A stretch of DNA of 64,000 nt from positions 41,410,450-41,474,449 of the forward strand of contig CM068545.1 in NCBI GenBank assembly GCA_035048495.1, in the 5' to 3' direction. Made by a program: the position numbers and the translations under genes. Below are positions 55,200 to 64,000 of the stretch, in pieces. The stretch is from Euptelea pleiosperma. Its lineage: Eukaryota; Streptophyta; Magnoliopsida; Ranunculales; Eupteleaceae. The notes under the pieces were generated by a model, which worked only from the letters and a program-made list of their open reading frames with translations, had not been told where the DNA came from and searched no databases. How positions within the stretch are numbered: the stretch's first letter is position 1; every line of letters begins with the position of its first letter.

Positions 55200-56488
55200 C
55201 ACTTAATACTTTCTTTATTAATCCTGATCATAGATTGGAAAAGGAAAAAAGAGATGTGTACGTACGCTCCGACTGTGGTCGACTTTTGGACTTGGAGTTC
55301 ACTTAAAGGGGGCAGGCATGGGATCTGTAAACTATCCCCCATTTAAAGGCAAAAAGCTTTTTAAGTTCTCATTGGAAGTAAAGCAATTTAGATGATCACA
55401 TGGTAAAGGGCCACGTGCCACGCAATCCTAGGCTTATCATCTTTACCCAGTAATGTAAAATCACATACGAAGATGGCGGGCGAGGGAGGAAAGTTTGGGT
55501 TTGGAGTTCCCAAGATATTTGTATATTCGGAGGGGCTTTAGGGTTGGACTACCTAGGGAAGAAGCTCATTATATTATGCACATGCATGTGTTTTTAGGCC
55601 GGGTTTTAACTCAATTAGTGCTTCCTTAGCGAAGTCCAGAGACTAGGCAGTACTGTATCCACGTGAGATCGACCTTGTAATTAATTCCTGATGTGGGCAG
55701 ACCCCAAGATTAGGCAGAAGACAAGTGGCACATCAATTCAAGCCGACGTAGACCGATGTCCGTGTGTACGGCCAGGATTGGTGCAACAAGTAAGGTGACC
55801 GGTAAACGAATGATGTCGCAAGACGTCAGATGCTTAGGCAAGTGTCTCGCGTGCGGATCGACGCGGTTGTCACAGCAGGCGGCAAAGACTGGGAAGCATT
55901 AAACATGACTTTAAGCACATTATTTGAGTAATAAAATGAGGATGATTGTCAGCATCGAGGGGGCCGGGGTTGGCATGATAATGTGCCAAAGAGTCACGAT
56001 TTTATGAAAAAATAATCAAATTTTTTAGAGTTTATATCACATGGGAGGAGGCTTCTGATTCCTGGGGAACTTGGGTTTTTTAGAAAGGGAAGCTGATCAG
56101 AGGGGTTGTTCAGAGAATCCCAGTGTAAATTTGTTGTTTTGTGGGATTTAGTGGCTGTTCATGCTTGAACGTGGGATAAGTGGTGTCTGGAGCCAATCAA
56201 TGATTCCCAGCTAAAACTAAAGTTTAATGGGTTTGGACCACCTCAATCCCAGTGATCTCCAGAACAAACCCAATCTGAATTACTGATCCTATCTGTCAGT
56301 TCTTTTTAATAATAATAAATACATAATTAGAAAAAAAAAAAAAACAAGAATATAGCTAGAGGACTAACAAGGCCAACTTGCTGCATTAAAAAAAACTCCA
56401 TAGACATGACAAGGCATTAACACGCTTTCACTATACAATACTTCATATTGTTATATTGGTAATCCCCTCATCCCTTAGCTATCGTGCG

Positions 56489-56490
<2 letters not shown>
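55200..56490. other. No gene recognised
   Basis: Mixed unique-looking sequence with no long frame and no repeat structure that I could place. Confidence 0.5.
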
Positions 56491-56493
<3 letters not shown>

Positions 56494-56524
<31 letters not shown>

Positions 56525-56646
56525 GAAGTGGAAGGACGTTAATGGATGGAAATGAAGGTAAGTGAGAAATTGGGTGGAGGGAGGATTTTGTTTGCAACCC
56601 TGGTCTAAAAAGCTTGAAGTGGAGAGAGAGAGAGAGAGAGAGAGAG
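56494..56646. repeat. Two GA microsatellites
   Basis: (GA)n at 56494-56522 and again at 56622-56646. The frame across the second is repeat translation. Confidence 0.9.
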
Positions 56647-56649
56647 ATT

Positions 56650-57738
56650 GTTATGATATAGAAGATTCTGAAAAGGTCCCATCAACCAAGAAAGAGGTCG
56701 GTGATTCCCTCAATGATCATTGGCCAATTGAAAACTTCAATCCCCAAATACTAAACAAAGCCCGCCTCCCCTTCCCCACACCAACAACACCCCTTAACAT
56801 TATTTAAAAAAAAATGCGAAACTCTTTACAAAATAATATTAGTGCTAACAACTTTTACGTTTCTGAAGACTACATCATTTCGAAACGTTTCCTTATAAAA
56901 AAAATCCTAATTTTAAAACTAACGGAAGACCCTGACTTTGAACTTTTTTTTTTCTTTACTTTCGGGTAGCCAACCTTGACTTTGACCCGAAATTGCATAT
57001 CTTAGCACTATCTTTACACTCCACCCAAACCCCTGTAAAAGAAACAATTCATTTAAAACCCATAAAAGCTTGATATCTGGATCTCTCTTCCCCTAACTTT
57101 ACAAAAGAAGAGATTCTCAACGGTAATATACCTCTAGCTATACTTTGCTTATCAAAAGAGGAGAGAAAAAGAATAATCTTAACATATCCTTGAGACTTCT
57201 AAAACTGACCCTTGTCTTTGTTCATCCCGACACACTAAAAGACTCTTAATTTAAATCCTGAAGTCTTAATCCTAATCTTTTTTGTCAAACTATAGCATCC
57301 TAATAAATTCCAGTATAGCTTTTAATACATGTTTTCTTCACAAATCATAATGTTTAGAAGCAATCACTTTCCATAGGTCTACAATCAGCTCCTACCTTCT
57401 CATTCTCCACCACCACCCTAATAATTGGAAAACTTATTAAATGCCTCCTTTCGCCATGTCGTATACTATGCCGGAAAATTGTTACATGGATAAATGCTGA
57501 GGTGGCAATATGTGGGGCCACTTTTGGAAAACTGCCACCCCTCCCGTCCCCCATATATTGAGTTCCCTTATCTCCAATGAAAAAAAGAAGGAAAAGGATT
57601 GAATTCTTATGCAAGTCATCAAAAAATACAAAAAATTATTAGAATCATATTAGTTGCTCATCCAATTAATGGGCATGCCCGCCCATTGATCAAAACGTTA
57701 TAGTCAGGGAAGATATCAACTATTGCTGTGGCCTATAC
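56650..57738. other. No gene recognised
   Basis: AT-rich; only short frames without family resemblance. Confidence 0.5.
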
Positions 57739-58049
57739 TGATAGAATTCGAGATTAATTGGTAAAACTTCGGTGAAATACATAATAAAGGGTTTATATAG
57801 ATAATTAACCTATCTAAAGATGAAAATTAATCCTTATCTTGACAACCAGGAGAATATTGTATGAGATACACTAATAATGATATGGTGCACCTCATACAAC
57901 TTATTACAATACTAATACTAATCCAACCGGATATATATTCTAATATCCTCTCACAATAATATGTTTCTTTAAAGAAGGAGCACATAATTGATTACAAGAA
58001 ATATGAGCCCTTGATCTTGATGAAGGCGCATAGCACGGTGGGGGTGTTC

Positions 58050-58200
58050 GACTGGGGTGAAATCGTAACAAGGTAGCAGTAGGGGAACCTGTGGCTGGAT
58101 TGAATCCTTCGTGATGGAAATGCCCTCTTCTATGGACCAGCAAGCTATGGCGAAAAACAACGACCTCTGTAATAAGAGTAAAGCGAGTCGCAATGAATGG
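58050..58200 (+). pseudogene. Mitochondrial 18S rRNA 3' end (NUMT)
   Basis: GGGGTGAAATCGTAACAAGG, TAGGGGAACCTGTGGCTGG and ATTGAATCC form the 3' end of the small-subunit rRNA. GGCTGGATTGAATCC is the plant mitochondrial version: plastid 16S continues GGATCACCTCC, and cytosolic 18S has GGAAGGATCATT. Only about the last 55 rRNA bases plus downstream sequence are present, with substitutions. It is a nuclear insertion of mitochondrial DNA, not a working gene. Confidence 0.8.
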
Positions 58201-59098
58201 TTGAGCCCTTAATCTCCATGATGTGAATATGATGAATAGTCAAAATGTCCATTCATGTGCTTGACAATGGTCATTGCCTGTCTGTGAAGTCTATCATTGT
58301 CGTATCCCGCTCATCTTGGAGTCTATCGGAGTCGGTGACCTACTAGATCAGGTCGATCATGATTTCTTTCCAGGATCTATAGAAGACGGAGTGTGCTGTT
58401 AAACTCTCATTGGATATGTCTTGGGTAAATAAAATATGATGAGATTGAAGAGATTTGATGAGCATTTAATGGGAGGTTAGAGAGGATTGTGGGTAAATGG
58501 ATTTGTTTTTTTTTTACATGTTGAAAATAATTTTAAGAACATAAAATTTAGCCTGCAAAAGTACCCAAAAAGGCTCCAACAAGAATGACTTGAAAAATAG
58601 AGAGAGAGAGGACTTGTAAACCCGTTGCTCATGCTCGTGATAAAGAGTTGAGCTATGTTGGTAGTCAAGGCGATGAGCTATGATGGACTCGTGAGGATGA
58701 TGATAGATCTGATATGAAACAATGACACTGGTTGGGAGCACATGAGTGACAATGGTGGTATGTGATAACGGTTATAGTAGCAAAAAAGTTGGTGATGAAT
58801 TGTGATGACGGTCAAAAGGAGTTGGCTGTGGTGAACGACGACCAATGATGTCGGCCCAGTGTGTGACGATAATGTTGTCCGTCTGAAAAGGCACATAATT
58901 GAGATCTTAGAAGAACAAAGGCTCCAATATCATGATAGAATTTGAGATTAATTGATAAAACTTTGGTGAAACATTGACCCCAATCAAGGGTTGATATAGA
59001 AAATAGACTTAGCTAAATTTAAAAACTATTCCTAATCAATCCAATCTAAGATTCCTAATTGATCTTATTCTAATCTTGATAGCTAGAAAAATTGTATC

Positions 59099-59147
59099 AG
59101 ATACACCAATAATGATATCTACAGATACACCAATAATGATATCTACG
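59099..59147 (+). repeat. Perfect 24-bp tandem duplication
   Basis: AGATACACCAATAATGATAT plus CTAC, repeated once, inside the right LTR-like repeat. Confidence 0.85.
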
Positions 59148-59479
59148 CTAACCCCAAGAGTGTTTATACAAAGAATTACAATGATGAGAAATGGAAGAGA
59201 ATAATTGTAAAATTAGGAGACTAATCCTGAGCAATCTAACCTAATTAGTCGCAACAAATGGTGGAATGTGTCTAGGGTCTATTCTCGACCGAAGTCAGTC
59301 AAATGATCATCAACATGCACTCCATAGCAGTAGAGAACAATGTTCTCGTCCTTTATAATGCTCCTCTACTCCACATCGTTTCATTACACCCTTTCAAAAT
59401 CTTTGACAAGCAAGGTCACACGGTAGAAACCTGATTTTCTTGGCATCAACGAGTAAAACTTTGCTTACCACCCAGGCTG

Positions 59480-59789
59480 AATATGAGCCATGTGGCACAT
59501 TTTTAGAGGACGATGACCATATTTATGTTTGGCAAATCCCTAGGTTGACCTACAAATCAAAAATAAACCTGATTAATGATTTCTAAGTGTTGTATTGGAG
59601 TCATTTTCAGGGGTTGATTTTTACTGTTGAATTCGAGCATTATTGACCATTATTTGGGTGGGGTACAAAGATCCAAAGGTTTGAAATCATTAATCGGGCT
59701 GATTTTTGGTTTGAAAGTCCACCTAGGGATTGGCTAAACACATCCATATGGACAGCATCCTCTAAAAATGTGCCACATGGCTCATATTG
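59480..59789. mobile_element. Long-TIR MITE (Mutator-like), about 310 bp
   Basis: About 110-bp inverted repeats start AATATGAGCCATGTGGCACA and run through AATCCCTAGG to GATTAATGATTTC. The loop is only about 90 bp, so nearly the whole element forms a hairpin. No clear target duplication was found. Confidence 0.8.
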
Positions 59790-60650
59790 TGGGCAGTCAT
59801 GGCTGTGCTGACCGTCAGTCGCCATCTAAGTAGATCATGGATTCTCATGTCCTGTCTTTTGTAGAGCGTAGATCAGTCAAAAGAACTACTTGTATCCGGA
59901 CCTGAGAATGACACATGACATGACCAATGATGAGACTCCTCAATAAATCCAATGAGTACAGTTGAGGTGATAAAGTAAATGGTTAGAAACGACACATATT
60001 GGTAATAGTTCTTTAAATTCAAATTCTTGAAGTTTATCATTAAAAAATGTCTTTGTTTTTGCTCTTAATATCAAGAAAAGCTTATTATTGGTTGCTCAAT
60101 CTACACGTGATTTCCAATCAAACAAAAGTATCAAGTTGAGGTTCGAAATTCAATTTATCATCACTCACCATCTCCTCTCTTTCTTAATCATTATGATGGG
60201 TGGGCCCGGCCCATCACTTTTACTTCTAATTCTGGCTTATGATGTTATATTATATTCTTCGTTGGTTATAGTCAGTATTCTTGGATTTATCTTGTATGTT
60301 TTAAGTTATTACAATATTTTTTTTTTGTTTTTTGTGCCACAATTTTAAAATTTGTTTTCCTAAAGATTTGTATGTTAGAAAGAAAGTGTTGATACAAGAG
60401 AAAAAAAAATTATGACATTTTGGCTTTGTATGATTATCAACAACAATTTTTACGGAAAAAGGATTTGTATGTTAGAAAGTGTTGATATAGAACATTTTTT
60501 TTTTTTTTTTTTATGACATTTGTCATTCTGGGCTGAATACAAGAAATGAACTAAGACAAAAAAAAAAAAAAAAAAAAAAACCCTGTCCCCATGCCTTACC
60601 TTCCCTTCTCTTCTTCCCGTCCCCAATCGGCGAAAACACCATCCGCTAAC
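59790..60650. other. No gene recognised
   Basis: AT-rich with T and A homopolymers near 60498 and 60558; a GTATGTTAGAAAG word is repeated near 60369 and 60467. Nothing coding. Confidence 0.45.
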
Positions 60651-60659
60651 ACGCCTCTT

Positions 60660-60740
60660 CAATGGAAATATATATACTCTCGTTGGAGACTTGAACCCGT
60701 GACCTCTCAGGCCTTTAGGCTCTGATACCATATTAAACAA
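60660..60740 (-). other. Primer-site / tRNA-Met-like motif (LTR or SINE remnant)
   Basis: Minus strand: TGGTATCAGAGCC followed by GAGGTCACGGGTTCAAGTC. The first is a tRNA-iMet primer-binding site. The second has a Pol III B-box-like GGTTCAAGTC. No LTR pair was found, so it may be the start of a lost retroelement internal region. Confidence 0.45.
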
Positions 60741-60765
60741 CCATTTACCTCAAAAGATCGATCTG

Positions 60766-61330
60766 TTGGGGAAAGGTAAAACTACTATGTATACCAACGG
60801 GTTGTCGGGCCAACACAACACATGCGCGGAAAAACACCATCCGCTAACACCTACTCTACTTGACCTTCCATTCTCAAGCCAAGCAAGCCTTATCTTTGAA
60901 AGCCAAGCAATCGGGAAAGAAAGCAAGAGTCACCCTTATGGCTCCCGTTGTCTTAGGAGCTAATGCCCAAGGAGCAGCCCCAGTGATATAGGCACTCCGA
61001 TCCTCGTGGGCAAACATTCATTGATCGGAAGATCTGGATTTGGCTACGGCGAGTGCAGTTGACTATGTGAGTGGAGCGATTTAAGCGAGCTAATAGTGAG
61101 TGGACTTTGCCCCTCCTAGTGTTGGGCTGAACAAGTTGACTCTATTTGCTCACTCTCTTCTCCTTGCTCTCTTAGCTAGCTCTAGCTACAGTATCGCGCG
61201 CCGGAATGCGGTAGAAGTAGGGAGAGGAAAGCAGCTATTTTGATTTCAAATATTGGACTGAAATGAAGGTTCAGTAAGAGTCAGAAAGCGTGAAAGCGTA
61301 ACTACTTAAAAAATACAAAAAAGAAGAACG
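60766..61330. other. Possible mitochondrial DNA insertion (NUMT)
   Basis: Base composition and word use change abruptly here (GAAAGAAAGCAAGAG, GTATCGCGCGCCGGAATGCG, GAAAGCGTGAAAGCGTAAC) and look like plant mitochondrial intergenic DNA. No mitochondrial gene is contained, so the call rests on style alone. Confidence 0.35.
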
Positions 61331-61598
61331 AGTAGGTTTGGGACAAAACTCCCAAGCTCTACAAAGGCTTGCAAATAAGAAATCAAGATAAATTAACGAA
61401 AGGTGGCCAAAAAGATCTTCAATCATTCAAAGTGCCCTGATTCCTAGGTTTCCTAGGAGTTAAAGGATTGTATGTCTTCAGTTGTCCTACCTGTCACGTT
61501 GTTCTTCAAAATCGCATCTCAAATCTGTAACTCAGATGACCCAAACAAGCATTTCTTTATAAGAAAACACCACTATAATATTAAATTGAAATCTTTAA

Positions 61599-62670
61599 GT
61601 GGTAGTTAAATCTTCTTGTAACACCAATAATTACGATTGGCTTTTAATAGTTTGTCAACAAGTGATTCAACCACTTATAGATTCTGAAACTGATCAGGGT
61701 TTGGATGCCCAACCTGCTTCAGCAGAACCTACTCCGGTTGCAGGCTCTGAGAAGGCCGTTCTGATTAAGCCTGTGTCCTTTGCTGTAGACAGGATTGGAG
61801 TATTGCAAGTTCGCTTTGGTGGGTCGTCTAGATTTGAAGAAGATGAACATTGCTGAGGTCCGGAAGAGAGCCATTGATCTGTGGCATCCGACCGGTGATT
61901 GGCGTATTACCCATCTAGGGCGTGGATGCATTATGATCAAGCTCTCCACGGAAGAGGAATTCAGACGCAAATGGTGGGGAGGGCCATGGTTCTTTGGTAA
62001 AACCAATTGCTAAGGATGTCCAAATTTTAATCCGGAGAAACAGAGGCATTCCAATGCTTTAGTCTTGGTTCGGTTTCCAGAACTTAGCTTGGAATACTGG
62101 GAGACTGAGATACGGCTTGCTATGGTCAAAACTTTGCAAACACCCCTGCAAGTAGACAACTATACAGCTGGCGTGAGATGGTATACTATGCAAGTGTGCT
62201 TGCATATATGGATCTACCTGTTCCGGTTCAGAGAAAATCTTGGTGGAGATAGGGGACTTGTCGGATTTTTGGCAACGAGTGGAGTTTGGTCGGATCCCAA
62301 AATTCTGTAACCATTGTAAGACGGTATGGCACCTTGTCTCTGAGTGTAGGGTCATGAAGGCCATGTTTCAGCAGAAAGGTACTATGTCTACTGAGCCAAA
62401 TAAGGAGGGGGATGGTGCAAATCTCAAGCCTAACAAGAAAAAAGAAAATAAATAGGAAAAATAAGTGGGTTCAGAAGGGGCAGGAACTAATGCCCATGGA
62501 TGCAGAAGATGGATCCAAAGCTCATCTTGATGGGGCGCGGGTCAGTTCTGATGCTGCTATAATTCAAAACCATTGTAGAGGTTGGGGTTAACCTTGAAGA
62601 TCATTAGGTTAACTTCAACTCTAATGGTGTTGTTGCTGATGGTGTGAATCCTGGTTCCGCGGGATGTGAT
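61599..62670 (+). pseudogene. LINE ORF1 (DUF4283 and CCHC zinc finger), frameshifted
   Basis: Successive plus-strand frames give the pieces of one protein. VRKRAIDLWHPTGDWRI ... GPWFFGKT (61856-62003) is a DUF4283 domain, LEYWETEIRLAM ... TPLQVDN is its continuation, and KFCNHCKTVWHLVSECR (62297-62349) is a CCHC_4 zinc finger. This order is the nucleic-acid-binding ORF1 of plant L1-type LINEs. At least two frameshifts and a stop near 62010 separate the pieces, so it is dead. A 923-bp solo LTR interrupts it after 62670. Confidence 0.85.
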
Positions 62671-62781
62671 TGTAGGGAATAAATCCACACACCCTCAAAA
62701 TACGCGCTTTTTCCATGGGCTTGATGTCCTTTCCGTGCTGTTGGATCCGAGGTCCCGAGACAGATTTTGAGATCCGAGGTC

Positions 62782-62925
62782 AGATTCCGAGGTGTCTGAG
62801 ATTAGATTCCGAGGTGTCTGAGATCAGATTCCGAGGTATCCGAAGTCAGGTTCCGAGGTGTCCGAGATTAGATTCCGAGGTATCCGAAGTCAGGTTCCGA
62901 GGTGTCCGAGATCAGATTCCGAGGC
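62782..62925. repeat. 22-bp minisatellite with 44-bp higher-order period
   Basis: About six and a half units of AGATTCCGAGGTGTCYGAGA plus two bases. From the third unit on, GTATCCGAAGTC and GTGTCCGAGATY versions alternate. Confidence 0.9.
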
Positions 62926-63336
62926 CGCTGGATGATCCTGCAAATAACTCGATGTGGTGGGATTCCACCAAATGAGCCTCCGATGCTTAAGTCAGTCTTC
63001 TGAGTAAAATATATGATCAAGTTTTAATCCCAAAGATCGCATGCTTTTTACTGTAGCAAATGTTACTATTTATAGCATTCAAAGCTAGATATTTATGTAG
63101 ATATTTTATATGAACCAATAAGAATTCACCATGTGCCTTTCAATAATATTCTTCAAGTATAAAGGTAATTTTGAGGTTCCCGAGGTTGCCAAATATCATA
63201 TCCAAGACTCCTGAGGATCCCGAATAAGGTGCCTAAGATCTTTGAATTTCCCGAGCATGATACTGGGAACAGTTTGTTCTTTGCTTCAAGGTTGGCAAAA
63301 CCCCTAAGTGTCACCCGAAGATCCGAGGTTACAATG

Positions 63337-63475
63337 ACATAGCACCCGAGGTGCCCGAGGTACTTGTACCCAAGGTATCCGAGATAATTGTACCCGAGGT
63401 GCCCGAGGTACCCGAGGTATCCAAGGTTCCCGAGATAATTGTACCTGAGGTGGCAGCTGCCCGAGGTGTCGAGGT
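63337..63475. repeat. 9-bp CCCGAGGTR repeat
   Basis: Irregular run of CCCGAGGTG, CCCGAGGTA, CCCAAGGTA, interleaved with two longer words CGAGATAATTGTACC. The unit shares CCGAGGT with the 22-bp repeat 400 bp upstream. Confidence 0.85.
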
Positions 63476-63598
63476 TCCAAGTGTAAAGTTTTTCCAATTC
63501 CAAGTTTTAAAGGGCACACCACATGTCAGTCGAAGAATGTGACATGCGTCATAATATCATATGTCCACGTGTCAACAGTTTTTACCCCCCACAGTGAT

Positions 63599-64000
63599 AA
63601 TATTGGCCTGCTCAATGTCAAGAATGAGGGGGGTCTAATGGGGGTTAGCTGAAGGTGCTATTGGAGATCACTCAGGAGTTCATTTGGTGTTTAAAAATAT
63701 AATTTTGCAAAAGGGCTTGGAGGGTACCCTAGCTGTTGATCCATTCGACATCTACACCAACAAGAATATGGCAGGATTGCTTGTCGGGTTCTGATTGTAA
63801 GGTTTAGATTTTGGTATTGGCAAATTCCATATGACATAACATGTTTGTTACCTTCTTAGTATTGCATAGTTAGGAGTCAATTGTTTGTGGCTATTGTTCA
63901 CCATAGAAGACTGTCTGAAGACTGCCAGAAATTTAAAGCTTCATTCAATCACACACCATTAGGTTGGTAAGTGACTTAGAGACGATAGAACATAGGTGAT
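63599..64000 (+). pseudogene. Continuation of the LINE beyond the solo LTR
   Basis: Resumes directly after the target duplication (GATAATATTGGCCTGC...). Reading frames are broken and no domain is recognised; assigned by continuity with the ORF1 segment. Confidence 0.4.

Larger units (their letters stand above)
57739..59180 (-). mobile_element. LTR-like direct repeats flanking about 1 kb (small non-autonomous element?)
   Basis: Left repeat 57739-57955 and right repeat about 58933-59180 both start TGATAGAATTYGAGATTAAT and share GGTGAAA, GATATAG and ACACYAATAATGATAT in order. In minus sense the right repeat is followed by TGATATTGGAGCC, a mutated tRNA-iMet primer site. This suggests a small LTR element whose body carries no protein but contains a mitochondrial 18S piece. 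The repeats differ at many sites, so it is old, and alternative explanations remain open. Confidence 0.4.
62671..63593. mobile_element. Solo LTR of 923 bp, TSD GTGAT, inside the LINE
   Basis: Starts TGTAGGGAATAAATCC, ends TTTTTACCCCCCACA, flanked by exact GTGAT (62666-62670 and 63594-63598). TG...CA ends plus a 5-bp duplication identify an LTR. No partner LTR, PBS or ORF is present. Much of it is two GAGGT-based minisatellites. Confidence 0.85.

Noticed and set aside
58050..58200. Functional rRNA or plastid/cytosolic rRNA fragment
   Set aside because: Only the last bases of 18S are present, and GGCTGGATTGAATCC matches the mitochondrial, not plastid or cytosolic, version.
60088..60348. 86-codon hydrophobic frame
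   Set aside because: AT-rich sequence gives Leu/Ile/Phe runs by chance; no start context, intron structure or homology seen.
62782..62925. Regular 22-bp repeats as a CRISPR-like array
   Set aside because: Units are contiguous without unique spacers, and the context is a plant LTR.
63351..63542. Val-Pro-Glu-Val repeat peptide
   Set aside because: Translation of the 9-bp CCCGAGGTR repeat within a solo LTR; no start context or conservation.

Overview
The window is nuclear DNA from a flowering plant. It has one recognisable host gene, split by long TE-filled introns, followed by about 51 kb that is almost entirely nested transposable elements. The host gene ends in a plant ER-type HDEL signal. 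Plant-type LINEs, Gypsy (Tekay/Del-like and Athila/Tat-like) and Copia elements, hAT MITEs and a mitochondrial 18S rRNA fragment all support a land plant with a fairly large genome. The species cannot be named from the sequence.

Layout. (1) 26-12906, plus strand: thirteen 3' exons (638 codons) of an ER-lumenal Hsp70 of the HSP70-17/Grp170 type. The 5' part lies before the window. Its introns hold a tandem duplication, three hAT-type MITEs (one bounded by a 229-bp insertion), a LINE tail with a 17-bp target duplication and a LINE RNase H remnant. (2) 13261-18030: a minus-strand LINE fragment, split by a 3.0-kb solo Gypsy LTR with AAGTG target duplications. (3) 18329-32054: a minus-strand non-autonomous Gypsy element arranged LTR, internal, LTR, partial internal. 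It encodes one 613-aa gag-linker-derived protein and has no pol. (4) 32056-43849: a minus-strand Copia element with gag but no pol. It is broken by two solo LTRs, 34553-38112 (TTGAT) and 40130-43598 (GCCAC). (5) 43850-64000: Copia LTR remnants, LINE fragments, long-TIR MITEs, two hAT MITEs, mitochondrial insertions, and a LINE ORF1 interrupted by a 923-bp solo LTR (GTGAT) that is largely built from GAGGT minisatellites.

How the parts relate. Target-site duplications give the relative order of insertion: the solo LTRs are younger than the Copia and LINE copies they split. The two LTRs of the Gypsy element differ essentially only in a GAA microsatellite, so that insertion is recent.

The most interesting material is regulatory or structural architecture inside the LTRs. 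The Gypsy family carries three 20-bp-spaced MSA-like motifs (TCCAACGGTCA) upstream of a TATA box, and a set of near-identical hairpins (CCGGAGTTGCA / TGCAACTCCGG) in the predicted RNA leader. Different Copia-like LTRs each carry an array of their own palindrome, and in two cases the array lies about 85-100 bp upstream of a TATA box. Three hAT MITEs share termini and 8-bp target duplications but have different, internally palindromic bodies. All calls come from reading the sequence; no database search was run.
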